The notes under the pieces: model-generated | Database searches by the model: none | The model's input: the letters and a program-made list of their open reading frames with translations, nothing else | Told to the model about the DNA's origin: nothing | In this document: piece by piece, positions 7,981 through 16,479 of the stretch | Layout: each line of letters begins with the position of its first letter | Position numbering within the stretch: the first letter of the stretch is position 1 | NCBI RefSeq assembly: GCF_002207865.1 | Contig: NZ_BDQM01000011.1 | Span: 55,745 to 119,744, forward strand | Direction of reading: 5' to 3' | DNA: 64,000 bases | Origin: Colwellia marinimaniae | GTDB lineage: Bacteria > Pseudomonadota > Gammaproteobacteria > Enterobacterales > Alteromonadaceae | Position numbers and translations under genes: made by a program

Positions 7981-9297
7981 ATGCACATACATCAACCCCC
8001 TTGGCTAATTGACTTTAAAAAAATCGTGTTAAAGCATAGCCCTTTAAAAGCTAAGGCTTTAAACTTTAGCGCTGTACAATATAGTGCCGTACTGTTCATG
8101 CTGCTGTTGGCTACTACGCTACTTTCAACTACGTTATTTTCTGCTGCAGTTTTGGCGCAAGAGCAACAAGCAGAGCAAGAGTCGATATCTGCAGCTGAAC
8201 TTGCACAAACCTTAGCACCTATTGCCTTATACCCAGATACCTTACTCACACATATTCTTATTGCCTCGACTTATCCCATTGAAGTGATTGAGGCTGAACG
8301 TTGGCTCAATAAACATTCGACCTTAACCGCGGCACAAATAGAAAAAAAAGCACAACAAAAAGATTGGGATGCCAGTATTAAAACGCTGTTAGCTTTTCCT
8401 CGAGTGATGGCTAAATTGAGTGAAGATCTTAGCTGGATGCAAAAGCTCGGCGATGCTTTTTTACAAGATGAAGCCAGAGTGCTAGCCAGTATTCAAACGT
8501 TACGCCAGCAGGCTGAGCAAGCCGGTAGTTTGGCTAATATGGATAATGTTGAGGTGATAAAAGAACAGCACATTATTATCATCGAGCCCGCACAGCCTGA
8601 GATTATTTATGTGCCTTATTATGATACCCGCGTGGTCTATGGTCGCTGGCACTGGTCCCATTACCCACCAATTTATTGGCATAATCCTTACTATTATGCC
8701 GCTCATCATGGTCACTTTTATTGGGGCCATGGCGTACATATTAGCAGTCACTTTTTCTTTAGTGCCTTTAATTGGCATAACCGCCATATAGTAGTGAATC
8801 ACTATAATCGACATGCTTATCACCCAAGCAAAAAAATCGTTATTAGTCATCAGGCCAAGCGTTGGAGTCATCAATCTAAACATAGACGTGGCGTGGCCTA
8901 CAGCAGTGGGCGATTAACACATAAGTATTATGGCGTAGCTCCTAGTGTCCATGATACAAAAGTCGTTCGCAGCACTAAAGTTCACAGTAACAAGGTTCAC
9001 CGTAATAAAGTCCACAGTACAAAAATCGTTAAGCAGACGGGCCATCATTCGACTAACAAACACTATGTGGCAGATAAACAGTCACATCTTAACCATGCCG
9101 TGCATAACCAAGCCAAGCAAAAGCACTTTACGCAATCAAAGCAGCATAAGCAGGTGCAAAGACAGTCAGTTTATCAGCAGCCAGTGTCAAAGCCCTCACC
9201 ACAACAAGCGTCAAAGCAATCAATAAGGCAGTCGAGCAGAGCAGCACCCAAACACCTAGTAAGGGCGACTAAACAGCATAAAAGCCAGCATAACTAA
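7981..9297 (+). CDS. DUF3300 family exported protein with His-rich tail
   Basis: Start chosen at ATG 7981, which has AAGG 7 nt upstream; another ATG at 7963 lacks a ribosome site. About 438 aa. A hydrophobic export segment ends near SAAVLAQEQQ. The DUF3300 domain follows (LAPIALYPDTLLTHILIASTYPIEVIEAERWL, DWDASIKTLLAFPRVMAKLSEDL, PEIIYVPYYDTRVVYG). The C-terminal 190 residues are very rich in His, Lys, Ser and Gln, including a degenerate KVHSNKVHRNKVHSTK repeat, and look disordered; His clusters could bind metal. DUF3300 has no settled function but is often near envelope-stress two-component genes. Its promoter copies the regulator site of the upstream operon. Confidence 0.8.
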   Translation: MHIHQPPWLIDFKKIVLKHSPLKAKALNFSAVQYSAVLFMLLLATTLLSTTLFSAAVLAQEQQAEQESISAAELAQTLAPIALYPDTLLTHILIASTYPIEVIEAERWLNKHSTLTAAQIEKKAQQKDWDASIKTLLAFPRVMAKLSEDLSWMQKLGDAFLQDEARVLASIQTLRQQAEQAGSLANMDNVEVIKEQHIIIIEPAQPEIIYVPYYDTRVVYGRWHWSHYPPIYWHNPYYYAAHHGHFYWGHGVHISSHFFFSAFNWHNRHIVVNHYNRHAYHPSKKIVISHQAKRWSHQSKHRRGVAYSSGRLTHKYYGVAPSVHDTKVVRSTKVHSNKVHRNKVHSTKIVKQTGHHSTNKHYVADKQSHLNHAVHNQAKQKHFTQSKQHKQVQRQSVYQQPVSKPSPQQASKQSIRQSSRAAPKHLVRATKQHKSQHN

Positions 9298-9359
9298 GGG
9301 CAAGTATTTATGGAGTACATTAGTAGGCAATAGTCGTTACTTAGCGCTTATTAATAGCG

Positions 9360-9839
9360 TTAATAGGGGGAGATAAGATCTAATGGGTAAACGTTCATTT
9401 CAGCTGTTATCCACGTAGTAAAAATGTTTAAGCGCGCTATTTTTGCGGAGTTAGCATCATAAACAAAATAGCGTTTTACCACATTTGGGTGAGGGATGTT
9501 TACTGGCATAACAAGTTGCCCCGACTTTAATTGTTCAATACATAAATACCTGGCAGCTAGGGTAAAGCCATGGCCGTTGAGTACCGCATTCAGCGCCATA
9601 TCAGTGCTGTGCACCTCAGTCCATTGTTGATGCTCTTGATAACCTGGAGTATTACAGTGCTCAAACCAAGATGGCCAATCGTAGTAACCAGGATTATCTA
9701 AACTAACCAGCCATGTTTTCAGTAAATCCGCTGGGGTTTTAAAACTCATTGATTTAGCCAGCTCAGCCGAACACACTGGATAGACAGGGTCTTCACCAAA
9801 ATATTGACAAATAAGCCCCTGGTCGGTATTTTTCGGCAC
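9360..9839 (-). pseudogene. LysR-family regulator, C-terminal fragment (N-terminal HTH deleted)
   Basis: The open frame (159 codons from a GTG) matches only the effector-binding domain of LysR regulators: GLICQYFGEDPVYPVCSAELA, WTEVHSTDMALNAVLNGHGFTLAARYLCIEQLKSGQLVMPV. The expected 120-150 N-terminal residues, including the winged HTH, are missing, and upstream sequence switches abruptly to a different gene relic on the other strand. It could not bind DNA as it stands. Together with 9843-10103 it marks a deletion that removed a divergent promoter. Confidence 0.75.
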
Positions 9840-9842
9840 CTT

Positions 9843-10103
9843 GTTGCCAAAGCGAATGGGTTATTTGTGCCATGTATTGTGCAAACTGAGGCGATTGCAG
9901 CCGTGGTTAATAGCACAAAGTTACCAGTTAATGTTATGTGCATGCTTGAGCTAGCTGATTTTGCTAGCTTAAAATCACTGGGTGTTAAGCGCATCAGCAT
10001 GGGCAACTTCCTCTTTGATGCATTGCAAGAGGATTTGGCAACAAGGCTCAGCAATATTGTGCAAAATAACTCATTCCAGCCAGTATTTCAGCCGGTAATT
10101 TAA
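9843..10103 (+). pseudogene. Isocitrate lyase/PEP mutase family protein, C-terminal fragment
   Basis: The plus strand encodes NGLFVPCI...IAAVVNSTKLPVNVM...FASLKSLGVKRISMGNFLFDALQEDL, the last third of PEP mutase/isocitrate lyase superfamily proteins (G-L-F-V-P-G, P-x-N-V-M, L-x-x-L-G-V-x-R-x-S). The catalytic N-terminal two thirds are absent. The reading frame crosses the junction near 9840 into antisense LysR sequence. Non-functional remnant. Confidence 0.7.
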
Positions 10104-10282
10104 CCTGTATTTAAGTCGTGTCATTAATCCTTATCGGCATTAATGACAGAGCAAAGTAATGGACTAAAAAACTAAGGTAATTATTGTCGTCCATTACTTA
10201 TAGCATTAGCTTGGCCTGTTTTCTGTTTTCTGTTTTCTACTTGCTTAGGCAGGTAATAACCGTTTATTAGTGTGCTGCGCTA

Positions 10283-11206
10283 GTGTCAGTTGAAGAACAT
10301 GGCCTATCCCATGTGATTTTTGTTGCCAATAATCGTCTTGTTAGAGTGCGCTATAGCGGTGAGCAACAAGTTTTACATACTGAGCAGCAATCTTTTTTCT
10401 TCTACTGTCCTGAGCACAATAGTACCTTTAAAGGCTATTTTGATGGCGCAATTCGCGTCAGAAAAATTAAAATATTGTTTTTAGCGACTGGCCAAGAGCT
10501 TAAAGTTAATTCAGCTAAGTTCCATAATAAGGTTTACCAAGCGATTAAAGATATTTCAACAGCCATTGGTTTGGCTGAAAATGAGATTAAATTGCGTGAT
10601 CATCAACATTTAACCTTTGATATCTTTGCCAAAGATAAAGGCGGAGCGAATACCCTTAGTCACACCTTTAGAGAAATTGCTGATCGTTATGAAAGTCAAA
10701 GGCAGAGTATTAGCAGTGCTCATACCTCTATTACCTACGTGATTGCCAGTATCCCCATGGCACGTCGTTTATTAAAAGGCGCTGATATTGATTATTTATC
10801 GGATGAGCCGTTTACTAAACTCTATCAAAAAATTGAAAGTGCTTTTAATAAGTCTTGTCAGGTAAATAAAATTGACCAAGCTGCATTGCTTGCCAACGGC
10901 GTCTCGCCATTTGTTCGTTATGATGAAAATGAAGTAGCAAACGTTTCTGGTGAGTTAATCTATATCGGTGTTAATCCAAATAACGCTGAGACACGTTTTT
11001 GCGTGCATTGGGAAGCCGATAAGTTAGTTGATACTTTACGTTTTGTATTTTTTGCTGATAAGAGTGATGAAACACACCACAATTATGGCAAGTTTGTTAA
11101 TCAAGCCATTGCGGCGGTGATAGAATTTTCTGATGAAGTTGATTGGAAAAAAGAAAGTGATGACATTATTGTTCGGGTACACCAACACATCATGTTGAAT
11201 GTGTAA
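10283..11206 (+). CDS. Hypothetical protein (307 aa), not recognised
   Basis: Begins with GTG at 10283, the only usable start after the in-frame TAG at 10268; no good ribosome site is visible. No signal peptide or TM segment; it looks cytosolic. Visible features: a mixed alpha/beta N-terminal region, a central predicted helical stretch (about 150-210) and a C-terminal region containing YIGVNPNNAETRFCVHWEADKLVDTLRFVFFADKSDE. I know no family for it. It is followed by a strong terminator. It sits right of a deletion scar, so its 5' end might also have been altered, but the frame itself is intact. Confidence 0.6.
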   Translation: MSVEEHGLSHVIFVANNRLVRVRYSGEQQVLHTEQQSFFFYCPEHNSTFKGYFDGAIRVRKIKILFLATGQELKVNSAKFHNKVYQAIKDISTAIGLAENEIKLRDHQHLTFDIFAKDKGGANTLSHTFREIADRYESQRQSISSAHTSITYVIASIPMARRLLKGADIDYLSDEPFTKLYQKIESAFNKSCQVNKIDQAALLANGVSPFVRYDENEVANVSGELIYIGVNPNNAETRFCVHWEADKLVDTLRFVFFADKSDETHHNYGKFVNQAIAAVIEFSDEVDWKKESDDIIVRVHQHIMLNV

Positions 11207-11247
11207 GTATTAATAATAGCAATCCGTATAAGTCATAGTTTATTTTA

Positions 11248-11277
11248 AATCCTGCATTTTAATGCAGGATTTTTTTG
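11248..11277 (+). terminator. Rho-independent terminator
   Basis: AATCCTGCAT / ATGCAGGATT stem followed by seven T residues, 42 nt after the stop codon of the 307-aa protein gene. Confidence 0.85.
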
Positions 11278-11307
11278 TCAGTAATTAAGATGAGTGGGCA
11301 AGTTAGC

Positions 11308-11784
11308 TCACTTGCCCCTGTTTTTTGCTTTTTTTCGACGAATATAAAGCGTACGATTCAACTTAGCCACTATATCGCCTTGTTCGTCTTTTACATAGAC
11401 GGTAATTTGAGGCAAGTATTTTTCACCATTGGCGGTATTAGCAATAATATCGTCAATGAGTTGTTGATTAATGGAAAAATCTGCAATGACCTTACCTTTA
11501 CCCGGCTTGATAAAATCAATGTCAGCTGATTTATCCCAGACCACGTATTGATCGCCTAACTGTGCCAGGATCATCAACATACAAAAAGGGTCGGTCATAG
11601 CGAATAAAGAGCCACCAAAATGGCTACCAACTGCATTTTTATTCCACGGACGTAGTGTTAATTCTACACGGGCCGTTTTAAAATCCGTTGAGATATGTTT
11701 AATGCGAATACCAGCAAAAAACAACGGTGGCCAGGCATTCATAATAAGGCGGAATAGCCACGCTTTTTTAAACAATAAATTCAT
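11308..11784 (-). CDS. DUF4442 hotdog-fold thioesterase-like protein
   Basis: The product is 158 aa. It matches the DUF4442/PaaI-like hotdog family: LRPWNKNAVGSHFGGSLFAMTDPFCMLMI holds the N-x-x-G-x-H-F-G-G-x-L-F-A segment equivalent to the hotdog helix, and WDKSADIDFIKPGKGKVIADF forms the following strands. Such proteins are expected to handle acyl-CoA or acyl-carrier thioesters, though DUF4442 members are poorly characterised. Single-gene transcript; a striking inverted repeat (11832-11892) lies upstream of its start. Confidence 0.8.
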   Translation of the reverse strand: MNLLFKKAWLFRLIMNAWPPLFFAGIRIKHISTDFKTARVELTLRPWNKNAVGSHFGGSLFAMTDPFCMLMILAQLGDQYVVWDKSADIDFIKPGKGKVIADFSINQQLIDDIIANTANGEKYLPQITVYVKDEQGDIVAKLNRTLYIRRKKAKNRGK

Positions 11785-11831
11785 TGATAGTCACTTAAGT
11801 GAAATAAAATTTAATTACATCGAATTGAATA

Positions 11832-11892
11832 ATAACGTTTATATTACTCTCAACTCATTGTACCAGTAGGTTGACAGTAATATAAACGTTAT
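11832..11892. promoter_or_regulatory. Perfect 16-bp inverted repeat, 29-nt loop
   Basis: ATAACGTTTATATTAC at 11832-11847 is the exact reverse complement of 11877-11892. The stem continues inward with CTCAAC/GTTGAC. TTGACA (11871-11876) sits inside. It lies between the DUF4442 start (11784) and the TetR gene (12118), so it could be an operator for either or a structured RNA leader. Confidence 0.6.
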
Positions 11893-12117
11893 AACTTGCA
11901 AAATCCAGTTAGCGCCTTGATGGTTGAACATTTAGCATACTATCCTTGCTGCAGTTATTGGCGTGTAAGCACAGATTTAACTCGAGGACGGTCATTAACA
12001 TTGCTTTAGCTCAAGTTTTGCATGATCACAACTAAAGGCTAGGGCGCTTAAGCAACTCTTGCAACATACCAAGCGGTTGGTTATTATTCAATAGAGTGAA
12101 TAAATTGAGAAGTAGCC

Positions 12118-12702
12118 ATGAGTGATGCTGAGCAAACCCGCCAAAATATTTTAACCGTAGCCGCCGATGAAATTCATCAGCATGGTTTTAAAGCGACTAG
12201 TCTGTCGGTTATTCTCAATCGCTGTGAAATATCAAAAGGCGCACTTTACCACCATTTCAGCAGTAAAATGGCGCTGGGTTATGCGGTATTCGAAGAAATT
12301 TATACCCCGATGTTTCTAGAACTATGGCAATCAGCTTTGGCTGTAGATGATCCAATTGAAGGTTTATGTGATTTTTTCACTGCAATTACTGAGCAAATGT
12401 CTTGTAGTGAAGTTGTTTGTGGTTGTCCGCTTAACAACCTGTGCGAAGAAATGGCTAATGTCGATGAGGGCTTTCGTTTGCGTATTTTAGCTCTGCAAGA
12501 GCAGTTGAATCAGTCGATTGTTGATGCCTTTGAGAAAATCAGTGATGATTTACGTGCAGATTTAGCGCTTAGCCAAGTGAGTTACTTTATTGTCGCAACC
12601 CTAAATGGTGCCACTACCTTATGCAAAAGCTCGCGTAATAAAGCGCTGTTTCAACAAGTTATTGCTGAGTTATGCCTTTATACTCGAGCGTTGAAAAAAT
12701 AA
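12118..12702 (+). CDS. TetR/AcrR-family transcriptional regulator
   Basis: The product is 194 aa. N-terminal TetR HTH: QNILTVAADEIHQHGFKATSLSVILNRCEISKGALYHHFSSKMALGYAVFEE, with the family's signature G-x-x-x-T-S/T-x-x-x-I and K-G-A-L-Y-H-H-F. The C-terminal ligand domain contains GCPLNNLCEEMA, typical of the TetR_C subfamily whose members often pair with transport or oxidoreductase genes. ATG preceded by GAGAAG. The next gene's leader carries two copies of a palindrome with ACCG/CGGT arms, the usual half-site of this family, so repression of 12960-14320 is likely. Confidence 0.9.
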   Translation: MSDAEQTRQNILTVAADEIHQHGFKATSLSVILNRCEISKGALYHHFSSKMALGYAVFEEIYTPMFLELWQSALAVDDPIEGLCDFFTAITEQMSCSEVVCGCPLNNLCEEMANVDEGFRLRILALQEQLNQSIVDAFEKISDDLRADLALSQVSYFIVATLNGATTLCKSSRNKALFQQVIAELCLYTRALKK

Positions 12703-12846
12703 TTCAGCTTATGGCTGTGTTCATTGTCTTACCTAGTTATTCAGCTCTGGTTACTGTATTGCACTTAGCCGACACCTAACCCGGCACAGAGCTGAGCGCT
12801 TATGCCCATTTACACTTTTGTAAACTTTTTAGTTCTTTAAAACATC

Positions 12847-12876
12847 TTTCACAAACCGCTCGGTCGGTGCTATTCT
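12847..12876 (+). promoter_or_regulatory. Promoter with operator 1 between -35 and -10
   Basis: TTTCAC (12847-12852), an 18-bp spacer and TATTCT (12871-12876) form a plausible promoter. ACAAACCGCTCGGTCGGT (12851-12868) fills the spacer. The 18-bp operator sequence recurs at 12892-12909, so binding there would block RNA polymerase. Confidence 0.55.
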
Positions 12877-12889
12877 CTCGCCACAAAAA

Positions 12890-12915
12890 AAACAAACCGC
12901 TCGGTCGGTTTGTTT
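12890..12915 (+). promoter_or_regulatory. Operator 2: 10-bp-arm palindrome in leader
   Basis: AAACAAACCG (12890-12899) and CGGTTTGTTT (12906-12915) are perfect inverted arms around CTCGGT. It contains the same ACCGCTCGGTCGGT core as operator 1 and lies 45 nt before the MlaC-like start. Proposed binding site of the upstream TetR protein. Confidence 0.7.
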
Positions 12916-12959
12916 TGCTGGTAGCGCAGTACATATCTTATATTTAAGGACTTTTTATC

Positions 12960-13646
12960 ATGCGATCATTCATAACAAAAAGCATTTTGGCTTTAGTTTT
13001 ATCTTCAACTATTACTAGTGAGGTGATGGCGACATCATCAACAGGGTCAGCTAGCTCAGTAGATTTATCAATCGCTTCTGCTACAGTAAATTCCGCTCAT
13101 TATTTAGAGAGCACCTCACCTTATGTGGTCTTAAAAACAGCGGCTACTAACTTGTTTTCACGTATAGCGGCTAATCAACAAGCCATTGCTAAATTTCCAC
13201 ATTTAATGCGCGACATTGTTGAAGAAGAATTAATGCCAGCAATAGATTATCGCTACGCTTCCTATCGTGTTTTAGGTAAACATTTGAAAAAAATATCAAC
13301 ACAGCAACGTGCTGATTTTGTTGCAGCCATGCGCCATTACTTGGTACGAACTTACTCGATTGCTCTATCCAAATATACCAACCAACAAGTCATTTTTGAG
13401 CCGGAAAAACCGACTAAAGGCAAAAGAATCATTGGTATTAAAATCCAAATTATTGAGCTAGGTGCACCGACCATTAATTTGGTTTTTCAAATGCGACAAA
13501 ATAAAAAAACAGGCCATTGGAAGGCATTTGATATCACGATAGAGGGCATATCGTTATTAAGCACTAAACAAGCTGAGCTTAATAAAAAAATCGCTAAGCA
13601 GGGCATAGCTCACGTTACCTTAGAATTAGCGGCTTTAGCCAAGTAA
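12960..13646 (+). CDS. MlaC/Ttg2D-family periplasmic lipid-binding protein (orphan)
   Basis: The product is 228 aa with a signal peptide (1-24, ending VMA). The rest matches MlaC: NLFSRIAANQQAIAKFPHLMRDIVEEELMPAIDYRYASYRVLGKHLKKISTQQRADFVAAMRHYLVRTYSIAL, and a C-terminal strand region with WKAFDITIEGISLLSTKQAEL. MlaC shuttles phospholipids between MlaA at the outer membrane and the MlaFEDB ABC complex. No mla partners are nearby, so this is a TetR-controlled accessory copy. A ribosome site (AAGGA) lies 9-13 nt upstream. Probably co-transcribed with the downstream membrane protein. Confidence 0.85.
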   Translation: MRSFITKSILALVLSSTITSEVMATSSTGSASSVDLSIASATVNSAHYLESTSPYVVLKTAATNLFSRIAANQQAIAKFPHLMRDIVEEELMPAIDYRYASYRVLGKHLKKISTQQRADFVAAMRHYLVRTYSIALSKYTNQQVIFEPEKPTKGKRIIGIKIQIIELGAPTINLVFQMRQNKKTGHWKAFDITIEGISLLSTKQAELNKKIAKQGIAHVTLELAALAK

Positions 13647-13684
13647 TATTTCTTCAATTTAACCTATCGTAAACGGAGTTGGCT

Positions 13685-14320
13685 TTGTTGCAATTATTTA
13701 AAATCTTAGTATTACCTTTTATCATCGTTTCACTACTATCGGCAGGTGTTATTGTTACCATTAATATAGATTATTTTGTCTTGAAAAATAATTTGTCGGA
13801 GCGCTCACTGACTGAACTCTTTCAACAACTGTTATTGCTGGCGAGTATTGGTATTTTTATTTGGTCAGCCAGCAAAGTAGCAGAGTCACGTACCTTGTTT
13901 GTCTTAGTTGCTGGCTTTTTTGGCTGTATGTTTTTACGCGAACTAGATTATTATTTTGATATGATAGTACACGGGTTTTGGCTTTATCCAACCTTGCTAC
14001 TAGCCAGTTTAGTGATTATCTATAGTGTAAAAAATAGCGCTGATTTACTTAGCTCAGTGCGTTTATTTAGCCAAAGCAATGCATATTTCAATATATTGGT
14101 TGGTTTGGTTATTATCATGATCTTTAGTCGCTTATTTGGCTCAGGCACCTTGTGGAAAGAGGTGATGAATGATGATTATCATCATATTTATAAAACCATT
14201 ATTCAAGAAGGCCTAGAGCTATTTGGCTATGTGTTTCTATTTATCGGTTCTTTTCATCAACTAAGAGAAGTGCAGAGTAAAGTGGCTAATAAGGCACAAA
14301 TGAAGTTAATAGCAGTATAA
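13685..14320 (+). CDS. Multi-pass membrane protein, unknown function
   Basis: Open frame from TTG. GGAG at 13675-13678 fits starts at TTG 13685 or 13688 better than the TTG at 13679. About 211 aa with roughly six hydrophobic segments (ILVLPFIIVSLLSAGVIVTI, LLLLASIGIFIWSA, TLFVLVAGFFGCMF, LLLASLVIIYSV, ILVGLVIIMIFSRLF, GYVFLFIGSF). Polar motifs inside or between membrane segments, LRELDYYFD and a His pair in NDDYHHIYKTIIQEGLELFGY, could be functional. No family recognised. It follows the MlaC-like gene by about 40 nt and is likely under the same TetR operator. Confidence 0.65.
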   Translation: MLQLFKILVLPFIIVSLLSAGVIVTINIDYFVLKNNLSERSLTELFQQLLLLASIGIFIWSASKVAESRTLFVLVAGFFGCMFLRELDYYFDMIVHGFWLYPTLLLASLVIIYSVKNSADLLSSVRLFSQSNAYFNILVGLVIIMIFSRLFGSGTLWKEVMNDDYHHIYKTIIQEGLELFGYVFLFIGSFHQLREVQSKVANKAQMKLIAV

Positions 14321-14380
14321 TCGTATTTTATCTAGTAAATCAACGGTAAAGTAAGCATTATATGGGGCACAAAGCCAGTT

Positions 14381-15571
14381 ATGCACACTGGCTTATTTAC
14401 CATAAAAAACCCCATGATCCAAAATACAAAGCCATTAATTCTCACCGCCGCGGTTAATCGATTATTAAGAGAAAGTGATGTCCCGGCAACACTCACCATA
14501 GAGCAGTGTGCAACAGCATTGGCGATGAGTATGACTTCTTTTCGGCGTAAACTCAGCCAAGAAGAAGCTACCTTTAAACGTATTCAACATAAGTTTTTGA
14601 ATGAGCTGTGTGTACATGCCTTATTAACTGAAAATGTTAGTATTAGCGCGTTAGTGGTGAAGTTGGGCTATTCTGAACGAGCCACATTTGAGCGCGCTTT
14701 TCGTAATAAATTTGCCATAAGCCCATCGCAGTTTCGTGAGTTATCCCTTGTTGGTAACAACAAAAATAATCAGCAGAACTTAAGTACTATCGCACAAAAC
14801 ATGCCGCCCTTACCCGATAGCTGCCAGCTATTACTAAGTGAAAAAGATAAAGACAGTTTTGATTTGCACCGCGTGATAGCAATCATAGCTAACGATGCTA
14901 TTTTCACCGGACGTATAATGGGGCTTGCCAGTAAAGCTATTTACGGAAAAACCCCTAACAATATTGAAGAAGCGATTAGCCGAAATTTAGGCATAAATAC
15001 CGTGGTTAATTTAGCCGTTATCTATGCAGTGAAAGATTCCTTAGCAGTACATGTAGAGCAAAGGGTTATTAATCAATGTACTAATGCTTTTTTGACCGCG
15101 CCTAAATTGTTTCAATTGCTGCGTAAGTCAGCCGGTATTGGGGTTAAATTTGATATAGCTCTTATTGAACAAGTGCTGGTATTTGCGTTATTAGGCATGT
15201 TATTACTGTGCCATAAAGAGGCAGTAAAACACCAACTTATGTTGCATTCACTGCAAGGAATTGATGATTTACATTCATTAAACAATCACCTTTATCAGGT
15301 AATGGATATTAGCATTTATGGCGCATCAAGCTTAATGCTCTCTTTATGGCATATCGATGCTAGGGTTATTAAGCAACTGAATCATTTAGATAAAGTGACT
15401 AAGCAAGCAACTAAAGCCAGTAGACATGATGAATTATTGTTGTTTATGTTGTCTTGTTTATACGCGTTAGCAACGGGGCGTAAGGACTATAGTGAACTGG
15501 AACAAAAAGCTGAATTGTTAAACTTAGACGGTTTTACTGAGGTTAAGGCGCTATTATTTCAAGGTAAATAG
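14381..15571 (+). CDS. AraC-type HTH fused to HDOD domain
   Basis: The product is 396 aa; ATG 14381 or ATG 14414 may start it. Residues about 35-125 are an AraC/XylS DNA-binding domain with both HTHs (LTIEQCATALAMSMTSFRRKLSQE; VSISALVVKLGYSERATFERAFRNKFAISPSQFR). Residues about 145-345 resemble HDOD: MPPLPDSCQLLLSEKDKDSFDLHRVIAIIANDAIFTGRIMGLASKAIYG, EEAISRNLGINTVVNLAVIYAVKDSL. HDOD domains are catalytically dead HD relatives used in signalling. A DNA-binding head at the N-terminus of HDOD is uncommon. It lies 60 nt after the membrane protein gene, perhaps in the same unit, and its target may be local. Confidence 0.75.
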   Translation: MHTGLFTIKNPMIQNTKPLILTAAVNRLLRESDVPATLTIEQCATALAMSMTSFRRKLSQEEATFKRIQHKFLNELCVHALLTENVSISALVVKLGYSERATFERAFRNKFAISPSQFRELSLVGNNKNNQQNLSTIAQNMPPLPDSCQLLLSEKDKDSFDLHRVIAIIANDAIFTGRIMGLASKAIYGKTPNNIEEAISRNLGINTVVNLAVIYAVKDSLAVHVEQRVINQCTNAFLTAPKLFQLLRKSAGIGVKFDIALIEQVLVFALLGMLLLCHKEAVKHQLMLHSLQGIDDLHSLNNHLYQVMDISIYGASSLMLSLWHIDARVIKQLNHLDKVTKQATKASRHDELLLFMLSCLYALATGRKDYSELEQKAELLNLDGFTEVKALLFQGK

Positions 15572-15747
15572 CTTACCGGCAGTGACGGAATTTTTTGTCT
15601 TATTTGCACAGCAGCTATGAATAGCAAAAGGGAAACCTCCTCAGCCACTCTTATACCAGAGGGGGGCTGACCGAGAAAGTTATAATGAGCGGGCTTTAAT
15701 TTTACCTACGGCTAATATATTCGTTTTATAGTAACTGTTAGCTGGAG

Positions 15748-16479
15748 CTATTGACTTTTTTTATGCTGACGGCGTACTAATAGGGCAAAAGCAAACATTG
15801 ATAACGCGAACACTGGAGGCTCAGGGATATCGGTTGTTGGGCCGTTATTAACTTGTACTAAAGAAACATTATCAAGTAAACCACCAAGACCATTTTGCTT
15901 ACCAAAGGCGCCAAAGCTTAAAGCCATTGTTTCGGATTGTGCGGTTAATAAAATCGATTGTACCGTCCAATTTGACTGTTGGTTACTTCTGTCGTTGATG
16001 GAAAAATCAGCATCCATGTCTAAATCAAAAGCTATTGCAGCGTCATACCAAAAGACATTAATACCGTTGTCGTTTTTCTTATTGGTGCGCGCCTGATAAT
16101 AAAAGGTTAATAAATAGTCTGCACCTATGGTGAGTGAAGCAAGTGTTTGCGTCATTACTGAATTTGAGGCGCCTCGACGGTGAGCATCAAGTTCAACATG
16201 GTTGCTACCATCAATTGATTTAGCAACAATGTTTTTTTGTAATTCTATGCCATGACCCGCCGTGGTGACCCAACCTGGTAGGGTGTAAAAAACATCCCAG
16301 CCACGATTTTTGTTGGCAAAGTCTTGTAAATCTGTCTGATGAACTAGGCCTTTAGCCGTTGAATTATCGGCAAATAGTAACTGTTCAAAACTGCCATTAG
16401 TGATCAAGGATGCACTCGCAATCGAGCTAACAAGCAGCAGAGAAATAGAGTAAATAGTTTTACTAAGAATTTTTAACAT
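15748..16479 (-). CDS. PEP-CTERM sorted exported protein (DUF642-like)
   Basis: The product is 243 aa. Signal peptide 1-23 (ending ASA). The mature start LITNGSFEQ and GWDVFYTLPGWVTTAGHGIELQ...GSNHVELDAHRRGASNSVMTQTLASLTIGADYLLTFYYQAR follow the DUF642/carbohydrate-binding-like beta-sandwich pattern. The C-terminus IPEPPVFALSMFAFALLVRRQHKKSQ is a PEP-CTERM signal (P-E-P, hydrophobic helix, Arg/Lys tail), processed by exosortase. Such proteins are usually linked with exopolysaccharide or biofilm matrix. No exosortase gene is in the window. Single-gene unit. Confidence 0.85.
   Translation of the reverse strand: MLKILSKTIYSISLLLVSSIASASLITNGSFEQLLFADNSTAKGLVHQTDLQDFANKNRGWDVFYTLPGWVTTAGHGIELQKNIVAKSIDGSNHVELDAHRRGASNSVMTQTLASLTIGADYLLTFYYQARTNKKNDNGINVFWYDAAIAFDLDMDADFSINDRSNQQSNWTVQSILLTAQSETMALSFGAFGKQNGLGGLLDNVSLVQVNNGPTTDIPEPPVFALSMFAFALLVRRQHKKSQ

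Noticed and set aside
8500..8883. 127-codon antisense frame
   Set aside because: Antisense shadow of the DUF3300 gene's His/Tyr-rich region; no ribosome site or family match.
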